Source: Flammula alnicola (taxonomy: Eukaryota; Basidiomycota; Agaricomycetes; Agaricales; Strophariaceae). Taken from it: DNA of 64,000 nucleotides. The notes below the pieces were generated by a model that was given only the letters and a program-made list of their open reading frames with translations, ran no database searches and was not told the DNA's origin. The stretch's first letter is position 1; each line of letters begins with the position of its first letter. The position numbers and the translations under genes were made by a program. The stretch is from contig JADNRV010000001.1 in the NCBI GenBank assembly GCA_015499995.1, forward strand, positions 1 through 64,000, written 5' to 3'. Below, in pieces: positions 32,160 through 42,179 of this stretch.

Positions 32160-34313
32160 ATGGGCAAAATCACGGCAGAAACTTCAGTTCATGCCCTCCA
32201 GAACTTGCCACAGCCTCCTCTCCAATCGCAAAGACCTTCAATGTCAGACATTGAGCATGTAGACGTTCATGACGACCCTAGAAAGTGGTCGAAAGCTCGG
32301 AAAGTGAGTCACTTCGGACCTTTAGGTTGTTTTCAACATATTTGATATCTGTTTTTCTCAAGAGGTTTACGTTGGCGGTGGTGTCGTGCGCATCATTGCT
32401 TCTGACTTTAGCAGTTAGCATCTATAACCGTTAGTTCTCTTACTGGATAATTGTGATCCGCGCTGATGAGAAATACAGCTGCCATCAACAATATCATTGC
32501 AGATCTCCACACGACTTACGAGCAAGTCTCCTGGACATTATCTACACACGCTCTGGTCACAGGCTGTACGCCTCTCATATGGGGGGCATTTACTGAACTG
32601 TATGGACGAAAGGTAAACCTGATGTTTTCTCGTAAGTAATCAGTTTACTAAAGTCTGTCGAGTCCCTATCTAGGCCGTCTACTTGGTCTCCATTAGCGTG
32701 AGTATTAGGATTAATTTGCCACCATGATGAAACTAACAAGAATAAAATTGAAGCTATTCATTATCGGATGTGCTGTGGCAGGAGATGCAAAATCAATTGG
32801 CGTTCTGATTGCCATGAGAGTTATACAAGGGATTGGCGTGCGTTGAGCTCCTTCACCTGACATCTAGCGAGGATTTAAATTATTTACAGGGCAGCGCCGT
32901 TCTCACCATCGGTGCAGCGACTTTGGCCGTAAGCAATGTCTCTTCCTTGCCTTCGCAATCTGAACCCTCGCCAGGATATATATGACCCTAAAGAGAGGGG
33001 GAGCGTGATGGGCCTATATTATGCTGCACCTCTTCTGGGACCTGCACTTGGACCCCTCATTGGCGGCGTGGCCACAAAATTGTTTTCCTGGCGTGCGACG
33101 TTCTACTTCCTTGCAATATTCGGAGGCGTGTCTCTTCTTGCCTTTGTATTTTTTAAAGATACTTTCAGACGGGAGCGGAGTCTGTCCTATCAGGCTGCCG
33201 TTAAACAGACGATGCAAAAACGTCTTGCTAGTCTTGAAGACAGTGAACCATCCTTAAATGCGAACACAGAAAAGATAGACTCTATAGATAAGCAAGACCC
33301 GGAAATCCAGAATGTACCCGACTTTCAGGAGGTAAAAATAGGTCTCCGTCAGATGCCCATGTTGCGACCCATCATCTTGGTACTCAGGCGACCTAACAAT
33401 CTTTGCGTACTTTTGGCTTCAGGTATGTCTCCGTATACCCTGTTAAAAACGTTATTAACTGCGAACCCAGGTTTAATATATGGGGGGATTAGTTACTGTC
33501 TCGCATACACAGTCGTCCGAACATTCGGAGCGCCACCGTACAACTACGGATCACTTGAGCTAGGACTAGTTCTTCTTTCCTTTGGCGTCGGTGAGATATT
33601 GCACTAAAGACGCTTAAAATTGACACCAAGAGAATCCAATCTATTTACAGGAAATATGTTCGGAAGTCTACTCGGAGGAAGGTGGTCTGATTATACTCGA
33701 CGCAAGTATCAGGAGAAACATGACGGAATTTCCAAGAGTGAAGTACGTTATGTGTCATGCGAGATATTTATGTTATTTACTAACAAGTCTTTAGCATCGA
33801 TTACACAGCACAAAAATAATGATGCCTGTACTTCCAGCAGGTTTGATCGCGTATGCATGGATGGCAGAGAAGAAAGTTAACATCGGCCCCATTTGTGTGG
33901 CCTTGTTCTTTATTGGTTTTTCGGCCATGTGGGTTCATTTTAGAATCTTTTTGAAGCACAATTGACCGAATTGATTTTTAGATGGATATATTCAAGCATC
34001 CTCGCGTATATAGTGGATGCGAATGCTGGAAGATCCTCGAGTGCTGTATCCGTCAACAGCTTTTTCAGAGGTCTGACGGCATTCATTGCCGCAGAAGTTG
34101 CTGTCCCCTTGCAGGTACGGATCCTGGGAACGAATTGTAACCACAATACGTCTAACTCGCCGTTTTATTCAGAACGCCTTGGGCGACGGCGGTCTTTATA
34201 CCCTGATGGCAGGACTCATGCTCGTGGAGTGTGGATTGATTTTACTGCTTATTGCCAAGGGAAGTGAGTGGCGCGAGAGAGCGGAAGAGAGGGAAAGGAA
34301 AGCAAATGCGTAA
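32160..34313 (+). CDS. Major facilitator superfamily transporter (DHA1-like)
   Basis: Twelve exons (32160-32303, 32363-32429, 32479-32612, 32674-32697, 32754-32837, 32890-32928, 32975-33422, 33471-33590, 33651-33742, 33795-33928, 33982-34114, 34173-34313) sum to 519 residues. The N-tail is cytosolic and contains DDPRKWSKARK, typical of fungal drug:H+ antiporters. Twelve helices can be followed. The loop 2-3 signature GAFTELYGRK is present, as is motif C-like GLYYAAPLLGPALGPLIGG. Loop 6-7 is long, and SDYTRRKYQEK matches the second-half loop 8-9. It probably exports small molecules at the plasma membrane. It includes a 24-nt exon (AVYLVSIS). A retrotransposon ends 257 bp upstream and may have displaced regulatory sequence. 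Confidence 0.9.
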
Positions 34314-36298
34314 CTTAAAAGTGCCACCAGGTGACCTATATCTGCGCCGCCAAATTGACAAAACAATCCGTATACTTGAAAATCGAGTGCACTACTCGTT
34401 CAAACAGCTCTGACCCAAAGGCGCGGTCTCGGGGTGCCGTGGGCGACGGGTTTTATTTCCAGAAAGCGGTGTGACGAGTTTTCTGGTCAGTCGACGTAGC
34501 CAAGCCAGGTGGGTTCAGTGGATCACATATCCTAAGGCAAACGAAAACATATGAGCTTTATACGTTGAACAATAACGCCAAAAATCCGAGAAAACCTGCG
34601 TTTCCCAGCGGGGTGCACGTGGTCGCCCCATAGGCATGAGCGCTTCAAGTTAATTTCGCCTGAGCCTTGAGCAGCATTTCGACTAACTCAACAACTGTGT
34701 CGGCGCCATCTCCCTCCACACAATCCATCTTTGGCTATCTTGTGCCTCAACGCGACACGCTGTCGCTATTATTGTCCAATCTGGGCGGACCTGAATCTAC
34801 CTGAATTCAATTCCATGAGGCCATCTTTGGACTCGTTGAAAATGCTAGGCACCACTTAGGCACGTTCCTTCCCTCAGTCGTATATAGACGCAAATCATTT
34901 GAAAAAAAAAACCTCCTCGTGCGTCGGGACATTCAAATTCGTATCGGGCAGCACGAGTGCGTGTAGAACTATGGAATATCCCGATCAGGCGAGTGCACTG
35001 GCATAGGATACTGGGGTCCTCAGTTCTCTTCCTCGTAGCCGCCAAACATTTTCTAAAATTTCTGATACATGCATATGCTTCACAAGCGCGCGCGCCTACA
35101 TTATATATGTATGGCCAATGGACCGTGATCAGCGCTCCGAGTGCATAGGATACTTGCGTCCTTCTCTGAGCTCTCATTCACGTCACGTTCTCATAGCAAA
35201 TCAAACGAGGAATTAGACTGATGGGGTTATCGATGCCAACGGCGGTGTTATTACGCTCGAGGCTCGAGGCTTCCCTTCCCTTCATCGATCATTTTAGCGT
35301 CCACATCCTTTCAGAATCATTACATACAGTACGCCTTAATGTTAACATTTATTGATCGCGACTTTCACGGGATGAACCTGAGGACGCCAATCCCTGTGGC
35401 GAGAGGCCGATGTAGTAATTCGGCCTAGGTTCGCTCTGAGCCAAGTTGAGCTGGAGCTTATGCAGAAGAAGCTTTTATCATTGGCGAACGCCTGCGCCCA
35501 TACATGCGTGCCCATGCGTAGCGGCTGTGTTCTTGATATACGTGGCCGAGGCCCCACATGCCTACGCCAATGAAACGCACCGAGACGATTGGTGATTAGT
35601 TAACAACAGGACTTGTCGTACTAAATATTGACAGGAAGTCTAGTACATATTCAAGGTCGAAATTTCCGCGGTGGGTGGGCTTTAGTTCGCCTTGAAACGC
35701 CTTCTTTTGGTGGGGCGACTGTCAGAAGTCAGAACTTAGCCCACAACATTTTCTCGGGCCAAAAATAAATATCAATCATGAGGGGGTTACAATAGCGCAG
35801 TCCGGTGGTTGTTGGCTGTTGAATTGTTGCCCGTCCATCAGGAGGCCGGCCTTCCTTGATGATCGATGGGGGTTCGGTTGGTGAGTTTGAATGAGAGACG
35901 TGAGTTGATTGCGACAATAATGGTACACATAGTGAATGTGGGACACACAGGAAGAGAGCGCCAGTCCATGGGTCTAATGTAAAAACAGGTCCGCTGAGTA
36001 TCTATGGCAAATAAAGTAGCCACGGGCGGTAGGTGTGTGTGGTTTGGTAGGGAAAGAGAGTTCGTACGCCTGCACTGAACTTCGACAACAAGCGAAGGGG
36101 CGTGCCATCGCATGATCTATACATCCTGTCTGTGAGAAAGGAATACAACCGTCGTGAGTATGGTCCCCACGCGTGGTGAGGTATTTATTGCCCGTGTGCG
36201 CGTCCAACGTGATTATGGTGATGACACAGCACCGTCGAGCCCTGTATTGTATGTAGCTGACCGACCGAAGCGATTGCATCGCTTCTGAGTTGATAATA
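34314..36298. other. 2-kb region with no gene seen
   Basis: ORFs here (for example the minus-strand frame at 34845-35177) show no motifs, and no phase-consistent exon set was found. An imperfect direct repeat GCATAGGATACT recurs near 35001 and 35144. The region could hold 3' UTRs or an unrecognised non-coding RNA. Confidence 0.4.
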
Positions 36299-37079
36299 CT
36301 ATCCGCTTGGCAGTTCCGGGTGCGTTCTGGGGGCGACTGCGGGTGTTGGTAGCAATATCCTCTCGGACATGGGTGGGGACGGAGGGGGGCTATATGGGTT
36401 GACTGCGGAGTATTCTGTTCGAGGGGGTGCACTTGCACGAGGAAGAATGGAGACCGCTGGCAGGGAGGGGTTCATGGCGTCGTATGAGGGTGGCCGAGGG
36501 AAGTAAGGAGGGGCCGGCTCGCGTAGTGAGGGACGGCGCAATGCAGCGGGGTTGCGCTCTAGTTCCTCCAATTCCCGGTGTAGCTGATGCCGCTGTAAGA
36601 TATCTGCAATCCTATCTCGATGAGGTGTTTTTCTGTAATTGTGGAAGCAGCGCAGGAAACCCAGAAGCAGCGCTACGGCAAAGAGACCACCGAGGACCTC
36701 GAAGACGATGCTGATTGGTTTCTGGCTTGGCTGGCTGGCATGCGAAGGACCCTGAAAGGGGTCTCTGGTGTGGGTGGGGGCGTTAGTGAAGACAGGGTTG
36801 TTAGGGACGGGTGGAATCCGAGTATGAGTGGGAAAGACAGGTGCATGTGTGCCGAGTATAGAATTGGGGCGGGTACTGGGGAGGGTATGGGGTATGTGTA
36901 TCGATGAGCTCCGGTGAGATGTAGACGACGAAGAAGAAGAAGAGCTGTGGCTAGACGAGCTCGAAGCAGGGACAGCTGTAACTCTGTGGCGACGGTTAGA
37001 AAGGTGCCTAGTTTGAAGAGAAAGATACATACAATTGCAGAACATAAAAAAGAAAGAAAAGAACTGGACGAAAGTGCAT
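36299..37079 (-). CDS. Secreted-leader type I membrane protein with PPxY-type cytosolic tail
   Basis: Two exons (37033-37079, 36299-36983) give 243 residues. The start is set by the frame MHFRPVLFFLFYVLQLVTAV, a clean signal peptide that appears only after splicing the 49-nt intron. The continuous unspliced frame upstream is not the real start. A Ser/Thr/Pro-rich ectodomain follows (likely O-glycosylated), then one membrane helix (IVFEVLGGLFAVALLLGFLR). The basic/Pro-rich cytosolic tail carries APPYF and RPPSYDAM, and PPxY-type motifs bind WW domains of HECT ubiquitin ligases. The pattern suggests a plasma-membrane or endosomal adaptor or sensor of a kind I have seen in basidiomycetes. Biochemical function is unknown. 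Confidence 0.75.
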
Positions 37080-37339
37080 TTTGGAAGTTGTGTGCTATGG
37101 ACCCATGGTCCTTTGCAAGAGAGGGCCAGCGCTTTGGCTTGTCGATGGTGTTTTCTGACAACCAACGAATCATTGCTCCAGATCTCAGATCTTGACTGTC
37201 CTGGCTTATGTCAGCTGCTCGGTCACCCGGTTTCTGATAGTAAGCGTTGGTCATTTTCTACTCTACTAATATTTCTACTCTGTTCCATTCCAGCCGCATT
37301 CCTATTTTACCTCGTACCCACCTACCTCTTTCTCAAACC
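37080..37339. promoter_or_regulatory. Divergent promoter region
   Basis: 260 nt between the divergent starts of the PPxY membrane protein (-) and GTP cyclohydrolase II (+). It includes pyrimidine-rich tracts just before the latter. Confidence 0.5.
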
Positions 37340-38902
37340 ATGTCCATCCTCCAGCACCCAGCTCACGACGCTCACGACGCTGCTTTGCTCGACGTCCTCA
37401 CCGGCCCAAACCCACAAGCCGCAAAGTCCGCATTCGTCCGTCGGGACGCTGCTCTCGACCCCTTGCTCATTGCAGCGGCCGCTGCATCAGGTCCCCATGT
37501 CACCAGAAACCATTATCATCATGATTTCTTTCCAGGCGTAATGTTACCTCAAGCAGAGGGTGCTTGGGACTGGACAAAGTTTACAGGCGAAGACGCTTCC
37601 GCAAAGCCCAGTGCTCGCAAACGCCTGGCCTATGTAAGTCGCCAGGCTCCTCGGAGACAGCGCCTTGCCGTCACAGAGGAGGGTAAAGAAAACGACCACC
37701 CCCGTGAGACTGAACCTCTAAAGCCGGCAGACAATCTCCCACCCCCTCCCAAGAAACGCAGACCTTCCCTCGTTTCTTCCTCCAATCCAACTAATTCCGA
37801 CGTCAAGACCCGCCCAAAATCGCAATCCGTTTCTGAAGCTGCTCCACCACCATCTGCTCCCAAACCTTTGCCGCCTGTCCAAGTCAAATGTATGGCCCGC
37901 ACTCGTATACCCACACCACACGGTCCAGCTTTTTTGCATCTATACCATAACAATCGCGATAACAAGGAGCATCTTGCCATTGTCATTGACCCGGCGCAGC
38001 TTGAGGAGACCTCGGACCATGCTCCTATTGCGCCCCCCATCCGTTCTCGCTCTCTGGACGCAGCCTGGAGCGAAAACGAGACCGAAATGGAGCGCATCGT
38101 CCGGGGCGCCTATGTCGGCCGATTATCCTCGACTTCACAGCACCTGTCCAAACCAACATCCCAGATACCCAACTCGAGCCCATTGAAGGATGTCATCCCG
38201 TCCCCACTCATCCGGATACATTCCGAGTGTTTCACCGGCGAGACCGTCGGCAGCATGCGCTGCGACTGCGGCGAGCAGCTCGATGAAGCCATCCGACAAA
38301 TCTCCTTGCCCATCGTCCTCCCTCCCACGGAATGCACGCCTAATGAAACGACGACGATACCCGGACGCGGGGCCGTTATTTATCTCCGTCAAGAAGGGCG
38401 CGGGATCGGTCTTTTGTCCAAAATCCGCGCGTATAACCTGCAGGACCTGGGTCATGACACCGTCACTGCAAACCTGATGCTTGGTCATAAAGCGGATGAG
38501 AGGGGTTACGAAATCGCAGGCGCCATCCTGCGTGACCTAGGGCTCGGGTCGGATGCTTCGCATCCCGTCTCCGAAGGCGTTAGGGTGCTGACGAACAACC
38601 CGGACAAGGTGGAGGCGCTGGAAAAGGAGGGTATCCATGTCGCGGAGAGGGTGCCTATGATTCCTCGGAGTTGGCAGCATAGGCAAGCGGAGGCTGACGC
38701 GAAGAACGATGCGCGCGTCGTTGAAGCGACTCATCTGCACAATCACAAGATGGAGGAGAGCGAGAGCAAAGCAGGCGCTACATTAATTGGTGGCAAGGCA
38801 GTGTACGGAGACGATTTGGACAAGTATCTGCGGACAAAAGTGTTGCGAATGGGACATATGCTGCCGCTGTGGATGGAGCAGCCTGATGTTCAGATCTATT
38901 AA
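37340..38902 (+). CDS. RIB1: GTP cyclohydrolase II (riboflavin biosynthesis step 1)
   Basis: A single intronless exon of 520 residues. The C-terminal half is the enzyme: RIHSECFTGETVGSMRCDCG holds the three zinc cysteines (C-x10-C-x-C). YLRQEGRGIGLLSKIRAYNL gives the catalytic Arg/Tyr region and GTP-binding part. HKADERGYEIAGAILRDLG and VRVLTNNPDKVEALEKEGI complete the family pattern. It converts GTP to diaminohydroxyphosphoribosylamino-pyrimidine, formate and pyrophosphate. The N-terminal 190 residues are a fungal extension, first helical/acidic, then Pro/Ser/Lys-rich (PPPPKKRRPS could be a nuclear signal). Lack of introns is unusual among its neighbours. Confidence 0.95.
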   Translation: MSILQHPAHDAHDAALLDVLTGPNPQAAKSAFVRRDAALDPLLIAAAAASGPHVTRNHYHHDFFPGVMLPQAEGAWDWTKFTGEDASAKPSARKRLAYVSRQAPRRQRLAVTEEGKENDHPRETEPLKPADNLPPPPKKRRPSLVSSSNPTNSDVKTRPKSQSVSEAAPPPSAPKPLPPVQVKCMARTRIPTPHGPAFLHLYHNNRDNKEHLAIVIDPAQLEETSDHAPIAPPIRSRSLDAAWSENETEMERIVRGAYVGRLSSTSQHLSKPTSQIPNSSPLKDVIPSPLIRIHSECFTGETVGSMRCDCGEQLDEAIRQISLPIVLPPTECTPNETTTIPGRGAVIYLRQEGRGIGLLSKIRAYNLQDLGHDTVTANLMLGHKADERGYEIAGAILRDLGLGSDASHPVSEGVRVLTNNPDKVEALEKEGIHVAERVPMIPRSWQHRQAEADAKNDARVVEATHLHNHKMEESESKAGATLIGGKAVYGDDLDKYLRTKVLRMGHMLPLWMEQPDVQIY

Positions 38903-39114
38903 CTTTCTACTTGATTCATTTTTATGCTTTATTAAATTTTAGTGTATATCTTATACCTTGGAGGTGTTCTAAAAATAAATACGACTGGAATGGTTTGTAC
39001 ATCTTTAGTGGCGGTGTTCATCCATACAAGTTGCACTTGTCATTTTTAATTTGGCGCCTTGCACCATGAAACTTTTGCTAAAGTGAATACTTTCCCCAGC
39101 GAGCTCTTTCACAA

Positions 39115-39200
39115 CTACTCTGCGCCGTTCTCGAGCAGTAAATTCACAACCGCGTCGTGGCCGCCCTGCGATGCAGCCTGCAGTACATATTTACCCGGAG
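39115..39200 (-). pseudogene. Ankyrin-repeat relic, minus strand
   Basis: Minus-strand reading VLQAASQGGHDAVVNLLLEN followed by GAE and a stop is one ankyrin unit, preceded by TACTGCAG. No start, flanking repeats or splice-consistent upstream exon is visible. It mirrors the plus-strand relic at 39288. Confidence 0.6.
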
Positions 39201-39287
39201 AACAAGAAGGCCACCAATTAGAATAAATAACGGAGTCGACTCTAGTCAGGCGTTTGAGGAGCGCTAGCACACGGAGCTGCACTGTAG

Positions 39288-39497
39288 GCTGCATCGCGAA
39301 GTGGCCAGGAAGCCGTCTTGCGTTTGCTGCTTGAGAGGGGCGCAGATGTCAACTTGCAGGGCGGAGAGTACGGAACGGCACTGTATTCCAATTGGACGCA
39401 ACAGACGCGCGCGTGCAACACTGCAAACCATAGTCTTGGCATCGCGCCAAGCCTCTCCGCTGACCTTTGTGGCCTTGAGACCCGTCAAAAGCCCTGA
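39288..39497 (+). pseudogene. Ankyrin-repeat relic, plus strand
   Basis: Plus-strand frame AASRSGQEAVLRLLLERGAD, VNLQGGEYGTALYSN gives just over one ankyrin unit. It begins right after CACTGTAG (a stop or acceptor) and ends at TGA 39495-39497 without further repeats. It faces the minus-strand relic at 39115-39200. Both are homologous to the same ankyrin unit, which suggests an inverted duplication or rearranged NACHT/ankyrin gene debris. Confidence 0.6.
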
Positions 39498-39655
39498 GGC
39501 CAGGCGCTGCCCAGCGCCCAGCCATTCAAAACCTCTTCAGCCTGCCTGCTGCCTCCGCCTACCATCCCTTCCATCTTCATCCATCCACCCTTCGTCCTCT
39601 CCCCCTCTCCCCTGCCCCGTTCTTTCGCCTTCTTTAATATTTCTTCTACGCCATA

Positions 39656-41623
39656 ATGTCGTCCGATGTACACTATCAGGCCTTGGGCATGAACAACGCG
39701 TTGGAGAAGCAAGCTAAGAGGAGCAAGAAGTCAAAGCTCATCGTGAGTTTTAATTTTAAATCACTATTTTCGAGTTATTTTTGAACGAGAACCTTTAGGT
39801 CATTGGGTCCATCGTTGCGGTTGTCGTGGTGCTCATTGTCGTGGGCGTGACGGTTGGCGTTGTCGTCTCGAATAACAACAAGCACAACAACAAGTCGTTG
39901 TCGACCACATCGGGTAGTGGCAGTGGCAGCAGCAGCGGCAGCGGCAATGGTGGCAGCACCTCGGGCAGCGGTGGTGGCTCGACTACGTCGTCCTCTGGTG
40001 ATCCGAGCAACTTCTCGAAGGATAGCAGGCTGCACAAGGCGTTCTATGGCATGGCGTATACTCCTGACGGATCGCTGCCGGATTATGGGTGCAACAGTAC
40101 TTTGAGTGGGTGCTTTGTTTTGTAGATTTTTACCTGACTGACTTCCCATCGCAGGCGCCGTCATTCAAGATATTCAAGTACGCTTGTAATACATTACACT
40201 CAACACGGATTCTAACCTATGTTCCACATGTACAGCTCATGTCCCAACTGACCAGCCGCATTCGTTTATATGGCGCTGATTGTAATCAAACCGCCCTTGT
40301 TGTAAGTACTTTCCCCCCAAAGTTTCCTGTCTTTTTTGTTCGTGTCTAACCTTTCCTTTCACAGCTCGAAGCCATCAAGCAAACAAAGGTCGACATGCAG
40401 GTCTACCTCGGCAATTTCGTGGTCGACGGCGACACCACTGCCTACGAGCGCCAACGCGATGTCCTCAAGTCTGCCATTCAGACTTACGGAACTGATCATA
40501 TCGCAGGTCTCACTGTTGGAAACGAATTCATGCTCAAGTAAGTGCATCAGCTTGATCACAGGCTGTGCTTTACACGCGCCTTGGTCATACCCATCATTTG
40601 TTACATCCCGTGCTTACTGTACATACTCTTGCGTTTTAGTTATGTAACAGAACATAACATCGCAGACCCCAATAGCGCCGCTGCTGATACAGGTCTGTGT
40701 TATTCGTAAACCAGTCTACATCAGCCCTTGTAATTGATGCTCATGGTCACGCATTGTATTGCAATCTGAATTATAGGTGCCGCTGTCCTCGTTGCGAATA
40801 TCGCGGACACTAGATCTATGCTCTCCTCCTTGAATCTCGCCAAGACCATCCCTGTTGGTAACTCAGATGCTGGAAGCTACTTCAACACCAAGGTCTTGGA
40901 GGCTGTTGACTATGGAGTGGGTTTCAATTGCAAACTTCCGCGTCGTTGAGGCTTTGGCTGACCGTTATGTTAATTAACAGCTGTCCAACGTTCATGCCTG
41001 GTTCGCCAACACCACTGCGACTGCCGCCGCGTCCTGGGTGAACACTTTCTTCAATGAAACAAACGTACAGCCCGCTGCTCTTCTGCCGAACACGGTAATG
41101 TTCTATAAATGCAAACCATTGCTGGATCATGTTTTGCTGACCTCTATTTGCAATCATTTAGCCTAAAATGTACATTGCTGAGACTGGTTGGCCAACGGTA
41201 TGCCAAGTTCCATTTCTCTCGGTGGTTATGGTTAATTGAGACGATGCACTACTTTTCAGGCGTCCAAGGATGCAGGCAATGCGAACAACGGAGCTGCAGA
41301 CGCATCTGTTGCCAATCTTCAAGTTTTCCTGGATACGTTCGTCTGCCAGGCCAACACGGGCGGCGTCCCTTATTTCTTCTTCGAGGTGGGTAGACCAATT
41401 CATCAATGTGAGCAAGAGCTAATGTGTTGTGATGTTTCAGTTCGTCGATGAGACGTGGAAGGATATCAAGTATGGAGGTGTCGAGGGTCATTGGGGTCTC
41501 TTTGACAAGGAGTATGTCCTTTCTTGTGTTTGGCCTTTCCTTGAATGGGTACTTATCAATGTGTCGCTTTACAGCCGAAACCTCAAGTCAGGTTTGACCA
41601 TGCCTACCTGCTCATCACCTTAA
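39656..41623 (+). CDS. GH17 beta-1,3-glucanase-type cell-wall hydrolase, membrane anchored
   Basis: Twelve exons (39656-39742, 39799-40105, 40155-40177, 40236-40301, 40365-40537, 40640-40692, 40777-40916, 40981-41094, 41162-41197, 41260-41385, 41441-41511, 41575-41623) sum to 414 residues. A short basic cytosolic tail precedes one membrane anchor (VIGSIVAVVVVLIVVGVTVG), making a type II protein, then a Ser/Gly-rich linker of about 40 residues. The GH17 barrel follows: FYGMAYTPDGSLPDYGC, RIRLYGADCNQT, TVGNEFML (acid/base Glu), MYIAETGWPT (nucleophile Glu), PYFFFEFVDETWK and GHWGLFDKDRNLK. The enzyme likely trims or rearranges wall beta-1,3-glucan. Very short exons (23 and 36 nt) are present. 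Confidence 0.92.
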
Positions 41624-42179
41624 AAGTGAACGAGATTACACCCACTGTCCCCATTCTCGTTCTATACACGCCCCGCCCCCACCCCGTCACGAACTTTTAT
41701 GAATCAGCATTCGCGTCAAGTATCTACAACAGAGACAATTTTACATCTACCAGCTCTGGACATTATCTTATCTTCTCCCCAAGTAACAAGTTATCCCATG
41801 TTTTTTTAATTCTTTTTGTTGTTCAGTGCTGTGCTTGGGAATCGGGTTGGAATCGGGATAAAAATACCTCGTCGCTCCTTTTAACACCGTATACAGATAT
41901 GCTATACCGTATATACGTACACCAATGGACATTATCTGCATGTTTCGTTACGACCGTGCTACGCTCTACGGATATCTGAAGTGCATTTGACTGTTATAAA
42001 TCGTTACAACTTCAACTTGACTTCAAGTTCAACGGAGGGTAAACGCCGAATTGATCACGAACGTGTATTACGTAACACGTGCCCCTCTGATGCCGTTCTG
42101 AACGACCTGGGCTTGGTCTCAAGGTCTTTCCGCTACATAACCAGCAACCCATTCATTCCACCACCCAAGCACATTGGCA
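41624..42179. other. Intergenic, VPS17 upstream region
   Basis: 556 nt with a pyrimidine-rich start and a TATACGTACACC-type AT stretch near 41890-41930. No gene is supported. Confidence 0.4.

Noticed and set aside
34845..35177. Minus-strand 110-aa ORF in the gene-poor 2-kb region
   Set aside because: No motif, no splice partner and no family resemblance.
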